Shown here: piece after piece, positions 32,195 to 41,563 of the stretch | Layout: each line of letters begins with the position of its first letter | Position numbering within the stretch: the first letter of the stretch is position 1 | Assembly: GCA_017410195.1 (NCBI GenBank) | Contig: JAFQRF010000023.1 | Coordinates: 62,001 to 126,000 of the forward strand | Source: Clostridia bacterium | GTDB lineage: Bacteria; Bacillota; Clostridia; Oscillospirales; Acutalibacteraceae | Length of the DNA stretch: 64,000 nucleotides | Reading direction: 5' to 3' | Position numbers and translations under genes: made by a program | The notes under the pieces: generated by a model | Seen by the model: the letters and a program-made list of their open reading frames with translations, nothing else | The model's database searches: none | What the model was told of the DNA's origin: nothing

Positions 32195-35100
32195 ATGCCA
32201 ATCAATAAAGATATCAAAAAAGTCATGGTTATCGGCTCCGGTCCCATCGTTATCGGTCAGGCTGCCGAATTTGACTATGCGGGAACGCAGGCTTGCCGTG
32301 TTCTTAAAGACGCCGGTCTTGATGTTGTTCTTGTCAACTCAAACCCTGCAACAATTATGACCGACAAGGCTCTTGCTGACGAAATCTATCTTGAGCCTCT
32401 TACCGCAGAAACGGTCAAAAGAATCATTGAAAAAGAAAAGCCTGACAGTCTTCTTGCGGGTCTTGGCGGACAGACCGGTCTTACCATCGCTATGCAGCTG
32501 AGCAAGGACGGTTATCTTGACAAAATGGGCGTTAAGCTTCTTGGAACAAATGCCGAAGCGATTGATAAAGCTGAAGACAGAAAAATGTTCAGAGACACAA
32601 TGGAGTCCATAGGTCAGCCCGTTATCCCCTCTGAAATTGCAAACGATGTTGAAACCGCTCTTGAAATTGCAGAAAAAATCGGTTATCCCATTATCATCAG
32701 ACCTGCATTCACCCTCGGCGGAGGCGGAGGCGGTGTTGCATACAACGCAGAAGAACTTGCAGTCATTGCAAAAACAGGTCTTGACCTCTCCCCCATCACT
32801 CAGGTACTTGTTGAAAAATACATCTTCGGCTGGAAAGAAATCGAGTTTGAAACTATGCGTGACAGCGCAGGCAACTGCATTGCTGTCTGCAGCATGGAAA
32901 ACTTCGATCCCGTCGGTATCCATACCGGCGACAGTATCGTTGCCGCTCCCGCTCTTTCACTTACAGACGAAGAATTCCAGATGCTGCGCAAGGCATCTCT
33001 TGATATTGTTGATGCACTCGGCATCATCGGCGGATGTAACTGCCAGTTCGCTCTCGACCCCAACAGTATGGATTATGCTGTTATCGAGGTTAACCCCAGA
33101 GTATCCCGCTCTTCTGCTCTTGCAAGTAAGGCAACAGGTTATCCCATCGCTAAGGTAACTGCAATGCTTGCTCTCGGCATCACTCTTGATGAAATCAAGA
33201 ACGAAACAACAGGTCTCAACTGCGAAAAGTTTGAACCGGATGTTAAATATATTGTTGTTAAGCTTCCCAAGTGGCCCTTTGACAAATTCGTTAACGCAAG
33301 CCGTCAGCTCGGCACTCAGATGAAGGCAACCGGTGAGGTTATGTCCATCGGTCCGACATTTGAAAACGCAATCATGAAGGCTGTCAGAGGTGCGGAGATT
33401 TCACTTGACACTCTCAATGCAGCACCCAAAACCAACGCTCCTCTTGTTGACAGACTCAGAAACACAGATGATATGCGACTTTTCTCTGTTTTTGAAGCAA
33501 TCAAGAGCGGTATGTCAATTGAAGAAATCCATGAAATCACTAAGATTACAGAATGGTTCCTTCTCAAGCTCAAAAATCTTGCCGATTACGAAAAGGCTAT
33601 CGAAGACGGCAACATGACCGTTGAACTCTATAATCAGGGTAAGACTTACGGTTATACCGATGCAGCTCTTAAGCGACTTTCCGGTGTGGACGAGCTTCCC
33701 GCACACAAGGATGCTGTTTTCAAAATTGTTGACACCTGCTCATCGAACTTCCCCGTTGCAGCTCCCTATTTCTACTCTGTATACGATGAAGAATGCGAAG
33801 CACGTCCCTTCCTTGAAAAGAGCAAAAAAGAAAGAATTATCGTTCTCGGTTCAGGTCCTATCAGAATCGGTCAGGGTATTGAATTTGACTATTCATCAGT
33901 TCATTGCGTATGGACTCTCAAAGAGCTTGGTTTTGAAGTTGCAATCATCAACAACAACCCTGAAACAGTTTCAACCGACTACGATACAGCCGACAGACTT
34001 TACTTTGAGCCTCTCACTCCCGAAGATGTTATGAACATTATCAAGGTTGAGCAGCCCATCGGCGTTGTTGTTGCATTCGGCGGTCAAACCGCTATCAAGC
34101 TCACCAAATTCCTTGACGAAAACGGTATTACAATCCTCGGCACATCAGCTGACGGTATTGACACTGCAGAAGACAGAGAGCGTTTCGATGCACTGCTTGA
34201 GAAGTTTGCTATCCGTAGACCTAAAGGTATGGGTGTTATGACAAAGCAGGAAGCACTCAATGCCGCAAACACTCTCGGTTATCCCGTTCTTCTCCGTCCT
34301 TCATACGTTATCGGCGGTCAGAATATGACAATCGCTCACGAGGATGCAGACGTTGAAAGATATATGGATATCATCCTTTCGGGTGAAATTGAAAATCCCG
34401 TTCTTGTTGACAAATACATGATGGGTACAGAACTTGAAGTTGATGTTATTTCTGACGGCAAGGACGTTCTTATCCCCGGTATTATGGAACACGTTGAGCG
34501 TGCAGGCGTTCACAGCGGCGACTCAATCGCTGTTTATCCCCCCTATAATCTCAACGATAAGATGCGTGAAACAATCTGCGACGTTTCAGAAAAGCTCGCT
34601 CTTTCTCTCGGTACAAAGGGTCTTGTCAACATTCAGTATCTTATTAATCATAATCAGCTCTATGTTATTGAAGTTAACCCCAGAGCATCGAGAACAATTC
34701 CTTACATCAGCAAGGTTACCGGTGTTCCGATGGTTGACATTGCATCAAAAGTTATGATCGGTCAGCCTCTTAAAGATCTCGGATACGGCACAGGTCTTTA
34801 TAAAACTCCCCCCTACTTTACAGTTAAGGTTCCCGTATTTTCATTTGAAAAGCTTTCGGACGTTAACTCAATCCTCGGTCCCGAAATGAAGTCAACCGGT
34901 GAAGTTCTCGGTATCGGTAAGACTACTGCAGAAGCCCTCTATAAAGGTCTCACTTCGGCAGGCTTCAAGATTCAACTTCCCACAGCAGAAAAGAACATTG
35001 GCATTCTCCTCAGTGTTGACAGTCACGATATGCTCGATGCCGTTTCACTTGCAAAGAAGCTTGATGACCTTAAAATTAACATTTATGCCACAAAAGAAAC

Positions 35101-36235
35101 CGCAGATGCTATTTCTCAGCTTGGCATTGATGTTGAATATGTAAACAGCAGATATGATGACAATTCCGCAATTTATGATCTTTTGGAAAGCGGCAAGGTT
35201 GACTATGTTGTTTACACCGGCGCACTCCAGGATTCTACCATGGGAGATTACATTGCTCTTCACAGACGTGCAATTCAGCTTTCAATTGCTTGCATAACAT
35301 CGCTTGATACAGCAAACGCACTTGCCGACATCATCGCAAGCCGCTTCAATCAGCAGAATACAGAGCTTGTTGACATCAACAACATGCGTTCCGAAAGACA
35401 GACACTTAATTTTGTTAAGATGGATGCATCGGGCAACGACCATATCGTTATTGAAAACTTTGACAATTCAATCACATGCCCCGAAAGTCTTTGCGTAAGC
35501 CTTTGCGACAGAAACCACGGAATCGGCAGCGACGGAATTCTCCTTGTTGAGAAGTCTGATGTTGCTCAAGTCAAGATGAGAGTATTCAATCTTGACGGCA
35601 GTGAAGGCAGAATGGGCGGTAATGCAATGCGCTCGGTTGCAAAGTATGTTTATGACAAAGGTTATGTTGATACCGAAACCGTAACAATAGAAACCGCAAG
35701 CGGTGTTAAGAGCGTTGAGCTTTACACAATGGACGGCAAAGTCAGCTCTGTTTGCGCAAACATGGGCAAGGCAGACCTTGAAAATGCCGTAACAAGCACA
35801 ATCGGAACAAACAAGTTCATAGATTATCCCGTAACAATCAACGGCGAAGAACACAGAATTACCTGCGTTTCAATGGGTAACCCCCACTGCGTCGTATTTG
35901 TTCCCAGAGTTGATACAATTGAAATTGAGAAAGTCGGTCCCAAATTCGAAAAGGCAGACATTTTCGCTCACAGAGTCAACACTGAATTCGTAAGAGTGGT
36001 TAATGAAACAACTCTTAAGATGAGAGTCTGGGAACGCGGTAACGGCGAAACTCTTGCCTGTGGTACCGGTGCATGCGCAGCGGTAGTTGCAGCAGTTGAA
36101 AACGGCTTCTGCAAGAAGAACACCGATATAACCGTTAAAGTACGCGGCGGCGACCTCATTGTTAACTACAGCGATGACGGCGTATTCCTTACTGGCTCAA
36201 CAAAGCTTGTCTTTGAAGGTTCGCTTGAATATTAA
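32195..36235 (+). CDS. carB: Carbamoyl-phosphate synthase large subunit fused to diaminopimelate epimerase
   Basis: This single 1346-residue reading frame combines two normally separate enzymes. Residues 1 to about 1060 are a complete CarB: two ATP-grasp halves (GGGGGGVAYNAEEL in the first; a matching second half from about residue 555) and an MGS-type regulatory domain (YVVYTGALQDS). Residues 1070-1346 are DapF-like: KMDASGND, HGIGSDGILLV, MGNPHCVVF and LACGTGACAAV with the second catalytic Cys (1289). The linker is only a few residues, with no stop and no ribosome site before the in-frame ATG at 35384. At residue 1141 the expected first catalytic Cys is Gly (GRMGGNAMRSV). The gene follows argF. 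Confidence 0.93.
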   Translation: MPINKDIKKVMVIGSGPIVIGQAAEFDYAGTQACRVLKDAGLDVVLVNSNPATIMTDKALADEIYLEPLTAETVKRIIEKEKPDSLLAGLGGQTGLTIAMQLSKDGYLDKMGVKLLGTNAEAIDKAEDRKMFRDTMESIGQPVIPSEIANDVETALEIAEKIGYPIIIRPAFTLGGGGGGVAYNAEELAVIAKTGLDLSPITQVLVEKYIFGWKEIEFETMRDSAGNCIAVCSMENFDPVGIHTGDSIVAAPALSLTDEEFQMLRKASLDIVDALGIIGGCNCQFALDPNSMDYAVIEVNPRVSRSSALASKATGYPIAKVTAMLALGITLDEIKNETTGLNCEKFEPDVKYIVVKLPKWPFDKFVNASRQLGTQMKATGEVMSIGPTFENAIMKAVRGAEISLDTLNAAPKTNAPLVDRLRNTDDMRLFSVFEAIKSGMSIEEIHEITKITEWFLLKLKNLADYEKAIEDGNMTVELYNQGKTYGYTDAALKRLSGVDELPAHKDAVFKIVDTCSSNFPVAAPYFYSVYDEECEARPFLEKSKKERIIVLGSGPIRIGQGIEFDYSSVHCVWTLKELGFEVAIINNNPETVSTDYDTADRLYFEPLTPEDVMNIIKVEQPIGVVVAFGGQTAIKLTKFLDENGITILGTSADGIDTAEDRERFDALLEKFAIRRPKGMGVMTKQEALNAANTLGYPVLLRPSYVIGGQNMTIAHEDADVERYMDIILSGEIENPVLVDKYMMGTELEVDVISDGKDVLIPGIMEHVERAGVHSGDSIAVYPPYNLNDKMRETICDVSEKLALSLGTKGLVNIQYLINHNQLYVIEVNPRASRTIPYISKVTGVPMVDIASKVMIGQPLKDLGYGTGLYKTPPYFTVKVPVFSFEKLSDVNSILGPEMKSTGEVLGIGKTTAEALYKGLTSAGFKIQLPTAEKNIGILLSVDSHDMLDAVSLAKKLDDLKINIYATKETADAISQLGIDVEYVNSRYDDNSAIYDLLESGKVDYVVYTGALQDSTMGDYIALHRRAIQLSIACITSLDTANALADIIASRFNQQNTELVDINNMRSERQTLNFVKMDASGNDHIVIENFDNSITCPESLCVSLCDRNHGIGSDGILLVEKSDVAQVKMRVFNLDGSEGRMGGNAMRSVAKYVYDKGYVDTETVTIETASGVKSVELYTMDGKVSSVCANMGKADLENAVTSTIGTNKFIDYPVTINGEEHRITCVSMGNPHCVVFVPRVDTIEIEKVGPKFEKADIFAHRVNTEFVRVVNETTLKMRVWERGNGETLACGTGACAAVVAAVENGFCKKNTDITVKVRGGDLIVNYSDDGVFLTGSTKLVFEGSLEY

Positions 36236-36249
36236 CCAGATATGCAAAA

Positions 36250-36285
36250 GAGACGGTCCTCTCTTTAAAGACCGTCTCTTTTTTT
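36250..36285 (+). terminator. Terminator after the carB-dapF fusion gene
   Basis: GAGACGGTC/GACCGTCTC forms a 9-base-pair stem with an 11-base loop, followed by TTTTTTT. It lies between the argF-carB transcript and the convergent spoVM transcript. Confidence 0.92.
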
Positions 36286-36290
36286 ATCGT

Positions 36291-36380
36291 CTAAAATTCA
36301 TTTTCCTGCTTTTTGATTCCGAACATCATCCTTAATAAGCCGCGCAGAGCTTTGGGACTGCGAACAACAACGACTTTCAT
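36291..36380 (-). CDS. spoVM: SpoVM, stage V sporulation protein M
   Basis: This 29-residue amphipathic peptide begins MKVVVVRSPKALRGLLRMMFG, very close to SpoVM, which binds the curved forespore membrane and anchors the spore coat through SpoIVA. ATG 36380 follows GGGAGGACACAG. Its place at the end of the rsgA/prkC block is the same as in Bacillus subtilis, where rpe and thiN stand between rsgA and spoVM. Here a 47-codon membrane gene fills that place. It shows that the organism forms spores. Confidence 0.88.
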   Translation of the reverse strand: MKVVVVRSPKALRGLLRMMFGIKKQENEF

Positions 36381-36394
36381 CTGTGTCCTCCCTT

Positions 36395-36538
36395 TCAGTA
36401 AAATCTGCAAAGGCTCAGACCTGCAAGAATAAGTACTCCGGCAATTATCAGAACAGCCAGCGTATATGGGAACAATGCAGCAACAACCATTCCGATTGCA
36501 AATGCAATCAAAACAGAGCCATTTGAATGAAATCTCAA
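36395..36538 (-). CDS. Small membrane protein beside spoVM
   Basis: This 47-residue protein has a TTG start (36538) after GGCGGTGATTATT and one long hydrophobic segment (SVLIAFAIGMVVAALFPYT, then LAVLIIAGVLILAG), probably a hairpin of two helices or one long helix. It lies 14 bases upstream of spoVM in the same direction. It resembles short membrane proteins common in spore-forming clostridia, but no family name can be given. A longer frame (to 36566) on another frame is not credible. Confidence 0.6.
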   Translation of the reverse strand: MRFHSNGSVLIAFAIGMVVAALFPYTLAVLIIAGVLILAGLSLCRFY

Positions 36539-36609
36539 AAATAATCACCGCCCGAAGATACAGCATGAGTCTTTGCTCATTACAGTATAATCAGCGGTGA
36601 TGATTTTCG

Positions 36610-37500
36610 TTACCTTTTTTTAAGTTCCCATTCTTTGATATTCTTTGCTTGCTCCATCATTGAGCAATAGCTTTCGTGACGGCTTGCAGGAATATCTCCT
36701 TCCTCGACTGCCTGAATTATCCTGCAGCCTTTATCTTTTGTATGCAGACATGATGAGAATTTACATTGACCGAGATATTCTTCAAATTCTTTGAAAGCAT
36801 AGGGCAAATCTTCTTTAAGAATCAGCTCGGTTTCCTCTGTTTCAAAAGAAGAAAAGCCGGGAGTATCCGCAACATATCCGCCTTCAACCTTGAAAAGCTC
36901 GCTGTGGCGTGTTGTGTGCCGACCCCTGCCAAGCTTATCGCTTATTTCGCCTGTTTTAAGAGCTAAATCGGGATCAATAACATTTAACAAAGACGATTTT
37001 CCGACACCGGAGTTGCCGCAGAATGCGCTGATATGATTTTTCAGTTCAGACTTGACCGATTCAACGCCTTCTCCCGTGACGCAAGACACAGAAAAAGCTC
37101 TGATTCCCGCCTTTTTATAAATATCGACATATTCATCCGCACTTTCAAGGTCATTCTTTGTGAAAACAACAATCGGTTCTATTCCTTTGTTAACCGCAAG
37201 AGCAGTCAGTCTGTCAATAATAAGAAGAACAGGCTTAGGCTCACATACCGATGAAACGATAAAAAGTCTGTCAACATTTGCAACTGGAGGTCTTTGAAGA
37301 AGCGAGCTTCTTTCATAAATTTCATCAACGGTATTTTCCGCATTTTCATTAATACTGATTGAAACTCTGTCACCTGCAAGAGGCTTTATTCCGGATTTCC
37401 GAAACACTCCCCTCGCTTTACATTCATATATCTCTCCGGCGGCTTCAACATAATAGAAGCCGCCGATGCCTTTTATTATAATTCCGTCAAGCTTAGACAC
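36610..37500 (-). CDS. rsgA: Ribosome small-subunit-dependent GTPase RsgA
   Basis: This 296-residue assembly GTPase checks late maturation of the 30S subunit. It has an N-terminal OB-fold, then the circularly permuted G domain: TKNDLES (G4 type), GNSGVGKSSLLN (G1), DTPGFSSFE (G3). The C-terminal zinc motif includes CKFSSCLHTKDKGCRI. The start is GTG 37500, just beyond the prkC stop. It belongs to the prkC-prpC block, and PrkC is known in Bacillus to phosphorylate RsgA. Confidence 0.94.
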   Translation of the reverse strand: MSKLDGIIIKGIGGFYYVEAAGEIYECKARGVFRKSGIKPLAGDRVSISINENAENTVDEIYERSSLLQRPPVANVDRLFIVSSVCEPKPVLLIIDRLTALAVNKGIEPIVVFTKNDLESADEYVDIYKKAGIRAFSVSCVTGEGVESVKSELKNHISAFCGNSGVGKSSLLNVIDPDLALKTGEISDKLGRGRHTTRHSELFKVEGGYVADTPGFSSFETEETELILKEDLPYAFKEFEEYLGQCKFSSCLHTKDKGCRIIQAVEEGDIPASRHESYCSMMEQAKNIKEWELKKR

Positions 37501-37504
37501 TTAA

Positions 37505-39745
37505 TCAAAGACCTTCCTTCTGACCGACAACAAGTGTAATTTCGGTATTTGTGTCATAGGTCTGCGTTATACCCATAATTCCCGAAGATGTGGCTGATGG
37601 GGTCTGTGAAAGAACGACGCCGTTTTCAGACTCCATATAAACAGTCTGATATTCAATTCGGATATTATTTACGTTGAAACCGCTTGAACCGAGATGATTG
37701 ATTGCCTGACTCATTGTCATACCGACAACCGAGGGCATCTGCTTACGTCCGCTTGAAATGATGCTCGATGATGAATAAGTTCCGTTTGTAACAACCGCAG
37801 GACTCTGTGTAAAGTCAACGGTGCAAGTATAATACTCCTTATTATCAATATAAATCTTAACCGAAACATCCTCTCCGCTGCCTTCGATAGTGAAGGGATA
37901 TTCGCTTCCGTCAAGAAGCAAAGACTTGCTCATAACAGACTCGTTATTTGCAAAGACTTCGAAAGTTCCTCTTGAACCTGAGGCGGGAAGATTAATCTTT
38001 ATTTCAGCTTCACTTGATTCGGGAATACCGTTGCTGATTACAATAGAAACCTTACTGTTGGGCATTACCTTTTCTCCTGCCTCTGGTGACTGCTTGATAA
38101 CAGTACCTGCGGGTTCATTGCTGTTTTCCTCTTTTATTTCGGGATCCATAACAAGCTGAACGGAGTTAATCATCGCCTCAGCCATTTCAACATCCCAGCC
38201 TAAGTTTACAACCGACGGAACCTCAACAAGATCCTCATTGCTTGCATAGTAAACGATAATAACTGTTCCGCCGTCAACCTCAGTGTCTGCCTCAGGGTCA
38301 GTTTTTATTACCTTACCGAATTCTTCCGTAAGGCTGAGCATGGGAGTAAGCTTAACAGTAAGACCTTTATTTTTAAGAGTCTGTTCCGCAAGCTCATGTC
38401 CGTATCCGACAACATTGGGAATAACAACCTTCTCCTCGTTCTGAACGATTGCGAGCTGAATGACATTGCTGTCTTTGCCGAGCTTCTGACCGCTGTCAGG
38501 CTCCTGGTCAAAAACAGTTCCGTTTTCATATGCACTGTTTGAAATAGTACTGATTTCAAAGGTGTATGCTGAATATTTGGAGTTATCCTTAATTTCTGAT
38601 TCATAATTCATCCCGACAAAATTAGGAACACTTGCAGAAGTGTTTCTGAAAACATCGGTGAAGAAATAGGTAAATGCAAACGCAACAAGCGAAATAACAA
38701 GCAAACCAATAATAACTCCGATTGCAATAAGTCCGCCCTTACCTCTCTTGCCGTCATCCTCCGAATCATCATATTCTTCATAAACCGGCATCTGAACCTG
38801 CGGCTGAGTTACAACGGGAGTCTTGATTACGGGCTGTGAGGGAACATTTGATGTTCTTCTCTGAACATACTTTGTGGGGTCTGTATCAACAAAATAATCA
38901 CGCTGGAAGCGAATTGTCGGATTTCTCTTGAATTCTTCAATATCAAGAAGCATTTCAGCGGCAGACTGATATCTGTCCTTATTATTCTTCTGCATTGCAT
39001 GCATGATAATCTGCTCGAGACCGACAGGAATACTGCTGTTGAGCTCTCTCGGGCGTTTTGGGTCGGTCTGAAGCTGCATGAGTGCAACCGAAACGGAATT
39101 ATCAGACTGGAACGGAAGCTGACCCGTAAGCATTTCATACATAACAACACCGACTGAATAAATATCCGCTCTGTCGTCAGTTGTATCGCCTCTTGCCTGC
39201 TCAGGGCTGATATAGTGAACCGAACCGATTGCACTGTCAGTCATAGTCTTTGTATCGCTGTAGCTGAAACGCGCAATGCCGAAATCCGTAACCTTTATGT
39301 TACCGTTTGAAAGAAGCATAATATTCTGAGGCTTTATATCTCTGTGGACAATTCCCTTATCATGTGCATGCTGCAAAGCTCTGAGAATCTGAATAGTAAA
39401 ATGTACGGTTTCTTTAATTCCGAGCCTGCCCTGCTGCTCAATGTACTCCTTAAGCGTTATGCCCTCAACATGCTCCATTACTATGTACTGAAGTCTGTCG
39501 CCGTAGCTGACGTTAAAAACCTTAACGATATTGGGGTGAGAGAGAACAGCAATTGCTTTTGATTCATTCTTGAATCTGCGGCGGAACTCTTCGTTCGCAA
39601 GGTATTCATCCTTAAGAATTTTAACCGCAACCGTTCTGTCGTCGATATTATCATATGCCTTATAGACAACAGCCATGCCGCCGACGCCGATAACTTCCTG
39701 AATTTCATATCTTCCGTCAAGTCTTTTACCGGTGTAATTATCCAT
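37505..39745 (-). CDS. prkC: Ser/Thr protein kinase with PASTA domains
   Basis: This 746-residue membrane kinase senses cell-wall fragments and phosphorylates targets in growth and germination. The kinase domain covers 1-270 (VGGMAVVYKA, VAVKIL with Lys 42, VHRDIKPQN, VTDFGIAR, GSVHYISPEQARG). A membrane helix lies near 338-361. Outside are three PASTA domains (373-436, 441-503, 507-572), then a beta-rich, Ig-like insert near 579-650 and a fourth PASTA domain (668-744). ATG 39745 follows AAAGGAATG. The phosphatase gene is upstream and rsgA directly downstream. Confidence 0.96.
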   Translation of the reverse strand: MDNYTGKRLDGRYEIQEVIGVGGMAVVYKAYDNIDDRTVAVKILKDEYLANEEFRRRFKNESKAIAVLSHPNIVKVFNVSYGDRLQYIVMEHVEGITLKEYIEQQGRLGIKETVHFTIQILRALQHAHDKGIVHRDIKPQNIMLLSNGNIKVTDFGIARFSYSDTKTMTDSAIGSVHYISPEQARGDTTDDRADIYSVGVVMYEMLTGQLPFQSDNSVSVALMQLQTDPKRPRELNSSIPVGLEQIIMHAMQKNNKDRYQSAAEMLLDIEEFKRNPTIRFQRDYFVDTDPTKYVQRRTSNVPSQPVIKTPVVTQPQVQMPVYEEYDDSEDDGKRGKGGLIAIGVIIGLLVISLVAFAFTYFFTDVFRNTSASVPNFVGMNYESEIKDNSKYSAYTFEISTISNSAYENGTVFDQEPDSGQKLGKDSNVIQLAIVQNEEKVVIPNVVGYGHELAEQTLKNKGLTVKLTPMLSLTEEFGKVIKTDPEADTEVDGGTVIIVYYASNEDLVEVPSVVNLGWDVEMAEAMINSVQLVMDPEIKEENSNEPAGTVIKQSPEAGEKVMPNSKVSIVISNGIPESSEAEIKINLPASGSRGTFEVFANNESVMSKSLLLDGSEYPFTIEGSGEDVSVKIYIDNKEYYTCTVDFTQSPAVVTNGTYSSSSIISSGRKQMPSVVGMTMSQAINHLGSSGFNVNNIRIEYQTVYMESENGVVLSQTPSATSSGIMGITQTYDTNTEITLVVGQKEGL

Positions 39746-39782
39746 ATATAAACATTCCTTTCAAAATCACAAGTCAATGGTA

Positions 39783-40511
39783 TCAGTAAGCAACAGCAAC
39801 AACCGTTATATTGTCGCCGCCACCGTTTTGATTTGCAAGATTAACAAGTCTGTCAGCATATTTATAATAACAGCCGTCGCTTGTAAGTCTTAATATATCA
39901 TCAGGCTTTGAATAATTAGTCAAGCCGTCGGAGCATAAAATAAGCACTTCATCTTCATCAAAGGGTTCCTGACAAAAATCTGTTCGAATAAAATCATCAA
40001 CACCCAAAGCTCGGGTTATGATATGCTTGCTGGGATGTTCAATTGCTTCCTCGGGAGTAATTTCACCGTTTTCAAGCATATTCTGAACAACGGAATGGTC
40101 CCGTGTCAGTTGAACAAGTTCTCCTTCGGTTATTTTATAAGCCCTGCTGTCACCTGCATGAACAATATAAACAAACGAGTTTGCAACAAGGGCAACAACT
40201 GCCGTTGTTCCCATTCCTTCATAATTTTCATCGGTTTTTGAAAGACTGAAAATATGTTTGTTGGCATTCTCAACCGCCGAAACAAGAAGCGTTTTTATAG
40301 AAATATCGCTCATACCGCTCTGATATTTCTCGGCAACACTTTCTCTTATCAGCTTTACCGCCTCGGAGCTTGCGAGTGCACCCTCAGCTGCACCGCCCAT
40401 TCCGTCGCAAACAACAGCAAGAATCGCACCGTCTTCAAGTTCAAAGGCTGTATATGAATCCTGGTTGTTATCACGAACAACACCCTTATCGGTTCTTGCA
40501 ACAATTTTCAT
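39783..40511 (-). CDS. prpC: PP2C-type Ser/Thr phosphatase
   Basis: This 242-residue phosphatase reverses PrkC phosphorylation. It has the PP2C metal motifs: DNQDSY, VVCDGMGGAAEGALAS, HAGDSRAY and LCSDGLTN, with a terminal GGGDNITVVAV. Length fits the minimal PP2C domain. The start at 40511 follows GGGAGTTGAATAAAT, which overlaps the rlmN end. It immediately precedes prkC. Confidence 0.95.
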   Translation of the reverse strand: MKIVARTDKGVVRDNNQDSYTAFELEDGAILAVVCDGMGGAAEGALASSEAVKLIRESVAEKYQSGMSDISIKTLLVSAVENANKHIFSLSKTDENYEGMGTTAVVALVANSFVYIVHAGDSRAYKITEGELVQLTRDHSVVQNMLENGEITPEEAIEHPSKHIITRALGVDDFIRTDFCQEPFDEDEVLILCSDGLTNYSKPDDILRLTSDGCYYKYADRLVNLANQNGGGDNITVVAVAY

Positions 40512-40513
40512 AT

Positions 40514-41563
40514 TTATTCAACTCCCTTCTTCCGGTTTTTATTTTCCTTTTGTCTGAGCTGACCGCACGAAGCATCAATATCGGAACCGAGCTTACGTCG
40601 GACGGTAGCATTCACTCCGTTTTTTCCGAGAATCTCAACAAAACGTTCAACTGTTTCACGGCTGCTCGGCTTAAACGGACTTTCCGCAACCTCATTAACC
40701 GGAATAAGATTAACATGACAGAGCATACCTTTAAGCTTTGAAGCAAGCAAAGAAGCGCATTCATCGGAATCATTAACACCCGAAAGCATCGCATATTCGA
40801 ATGAAATTCGTCTTGAGGTTTCCGAGGCATATTTTCTGCATACTTTCAGAAGCTCATCAACGGGATATCTCTTATTTATCGGCATTATCCTGCTGCGAAG
40901 CTCATCGCTCGGCGCATGCAGGGAGATAGAAAGTGTAAGCTGCATATGCTTATCGAGCAGCTCACGAATTTTCGGAACTATTCCGCAGGTTGAAAGGGAA
41001 ATATTTCTCATTGAGAGATTAAGCCCCTTTTCATCTGTTATCAGTTCCAGAAATCTCATTACATTGTCGTAATTATCAAGCGGCTCTCCCATACCCATCA
41101 GAACAATATGAGATATCCTCTCACCTAAATCCTTCTGCGCTGTGTAAAGCTGAGAAAGAATTTCACCTGGCATAAGGCTTCTTTTAAAACCGCCGAGAGT
41201 TGATGCACAAAAAGCACATCCCATTTTACAGCCGACCTGCGAGGATACGCATATGGTGTAGCCGTATTTATATTTCATAACAACGCTTTCTACGAAATCG
41301 CCGTCATGCATTTCAAAAAGGTATTTGACAGTACCGTCGAGCTTCGACACCTGCTTTTTTGCAACAGAGCAATTAAAAAGCGGAAATTTTTCCGAAAGCT
41401 GCTCTCGCAGGACTTTAGGCAGGTTTGTCATCTCTTCGTAATCGGAAGCAAGGTGCTTATGAAGCCATTCATAAACCTGCTTTGCACGAAATTTCGGAAT
41501 GTTCATTGCTGAAAATTCTTCCGTAAGCTCGCCGAGGGTCATTGAAAGAATATCCATGCTCAT
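40514..41563 (-). CDS. rlmN: Dual-specificity RNA methyltransferase RlmN
   Basis: This 349-residue radical-SAM enzyme methylates A2503 of 23S rRNA and A37 of some tRNAs. It carries the radical SAM Cys cluster GCKMGCAFCAST, the glycine-rich GMGEPLDNYDNV, and the catalytic C-terminal Cys region SDIDASCGQLRQ. ATG 41563 overlaps the rsmB stop by four bases. Confidence 0.96.
   Translation of the reverse strand: MSMDILSMTLGELTEEFSAMNIPKFRAKQVYEWLHKHLASDYEEMTNLPKVLREQLSEKFPLFNCSVAKKQVSKLDGTVKYLFEMHDGDFVESVVMKYKYGYTICVSSQVGCKMGCAFCASTLGGFKRSLMPGEILSQLYTAQKDLGERISHIVLMGMGEPLDNYDNVMRFLELITDEKGLNLSMRNISLSTCGIVPKIRELLDKHMQLTLSISLHAPSDELRSRIMPINKRYPVDELLKVCRKYASETSRRISFEYAMLSGVNDSDECASLLASKLKGMLCHVNLIPVNEVAESPFKPSSRETVERFVEILGKNGVNATVRRKLGSDIDASCGQLRQKENKNRKKGVE

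Noticed and set aside
36291..36566. A single 91-residue protein
   Set aside because: Only its last 29 codons have a ribosome site and match SpoVM; the upstream part overlaps another small gene in a better frame.
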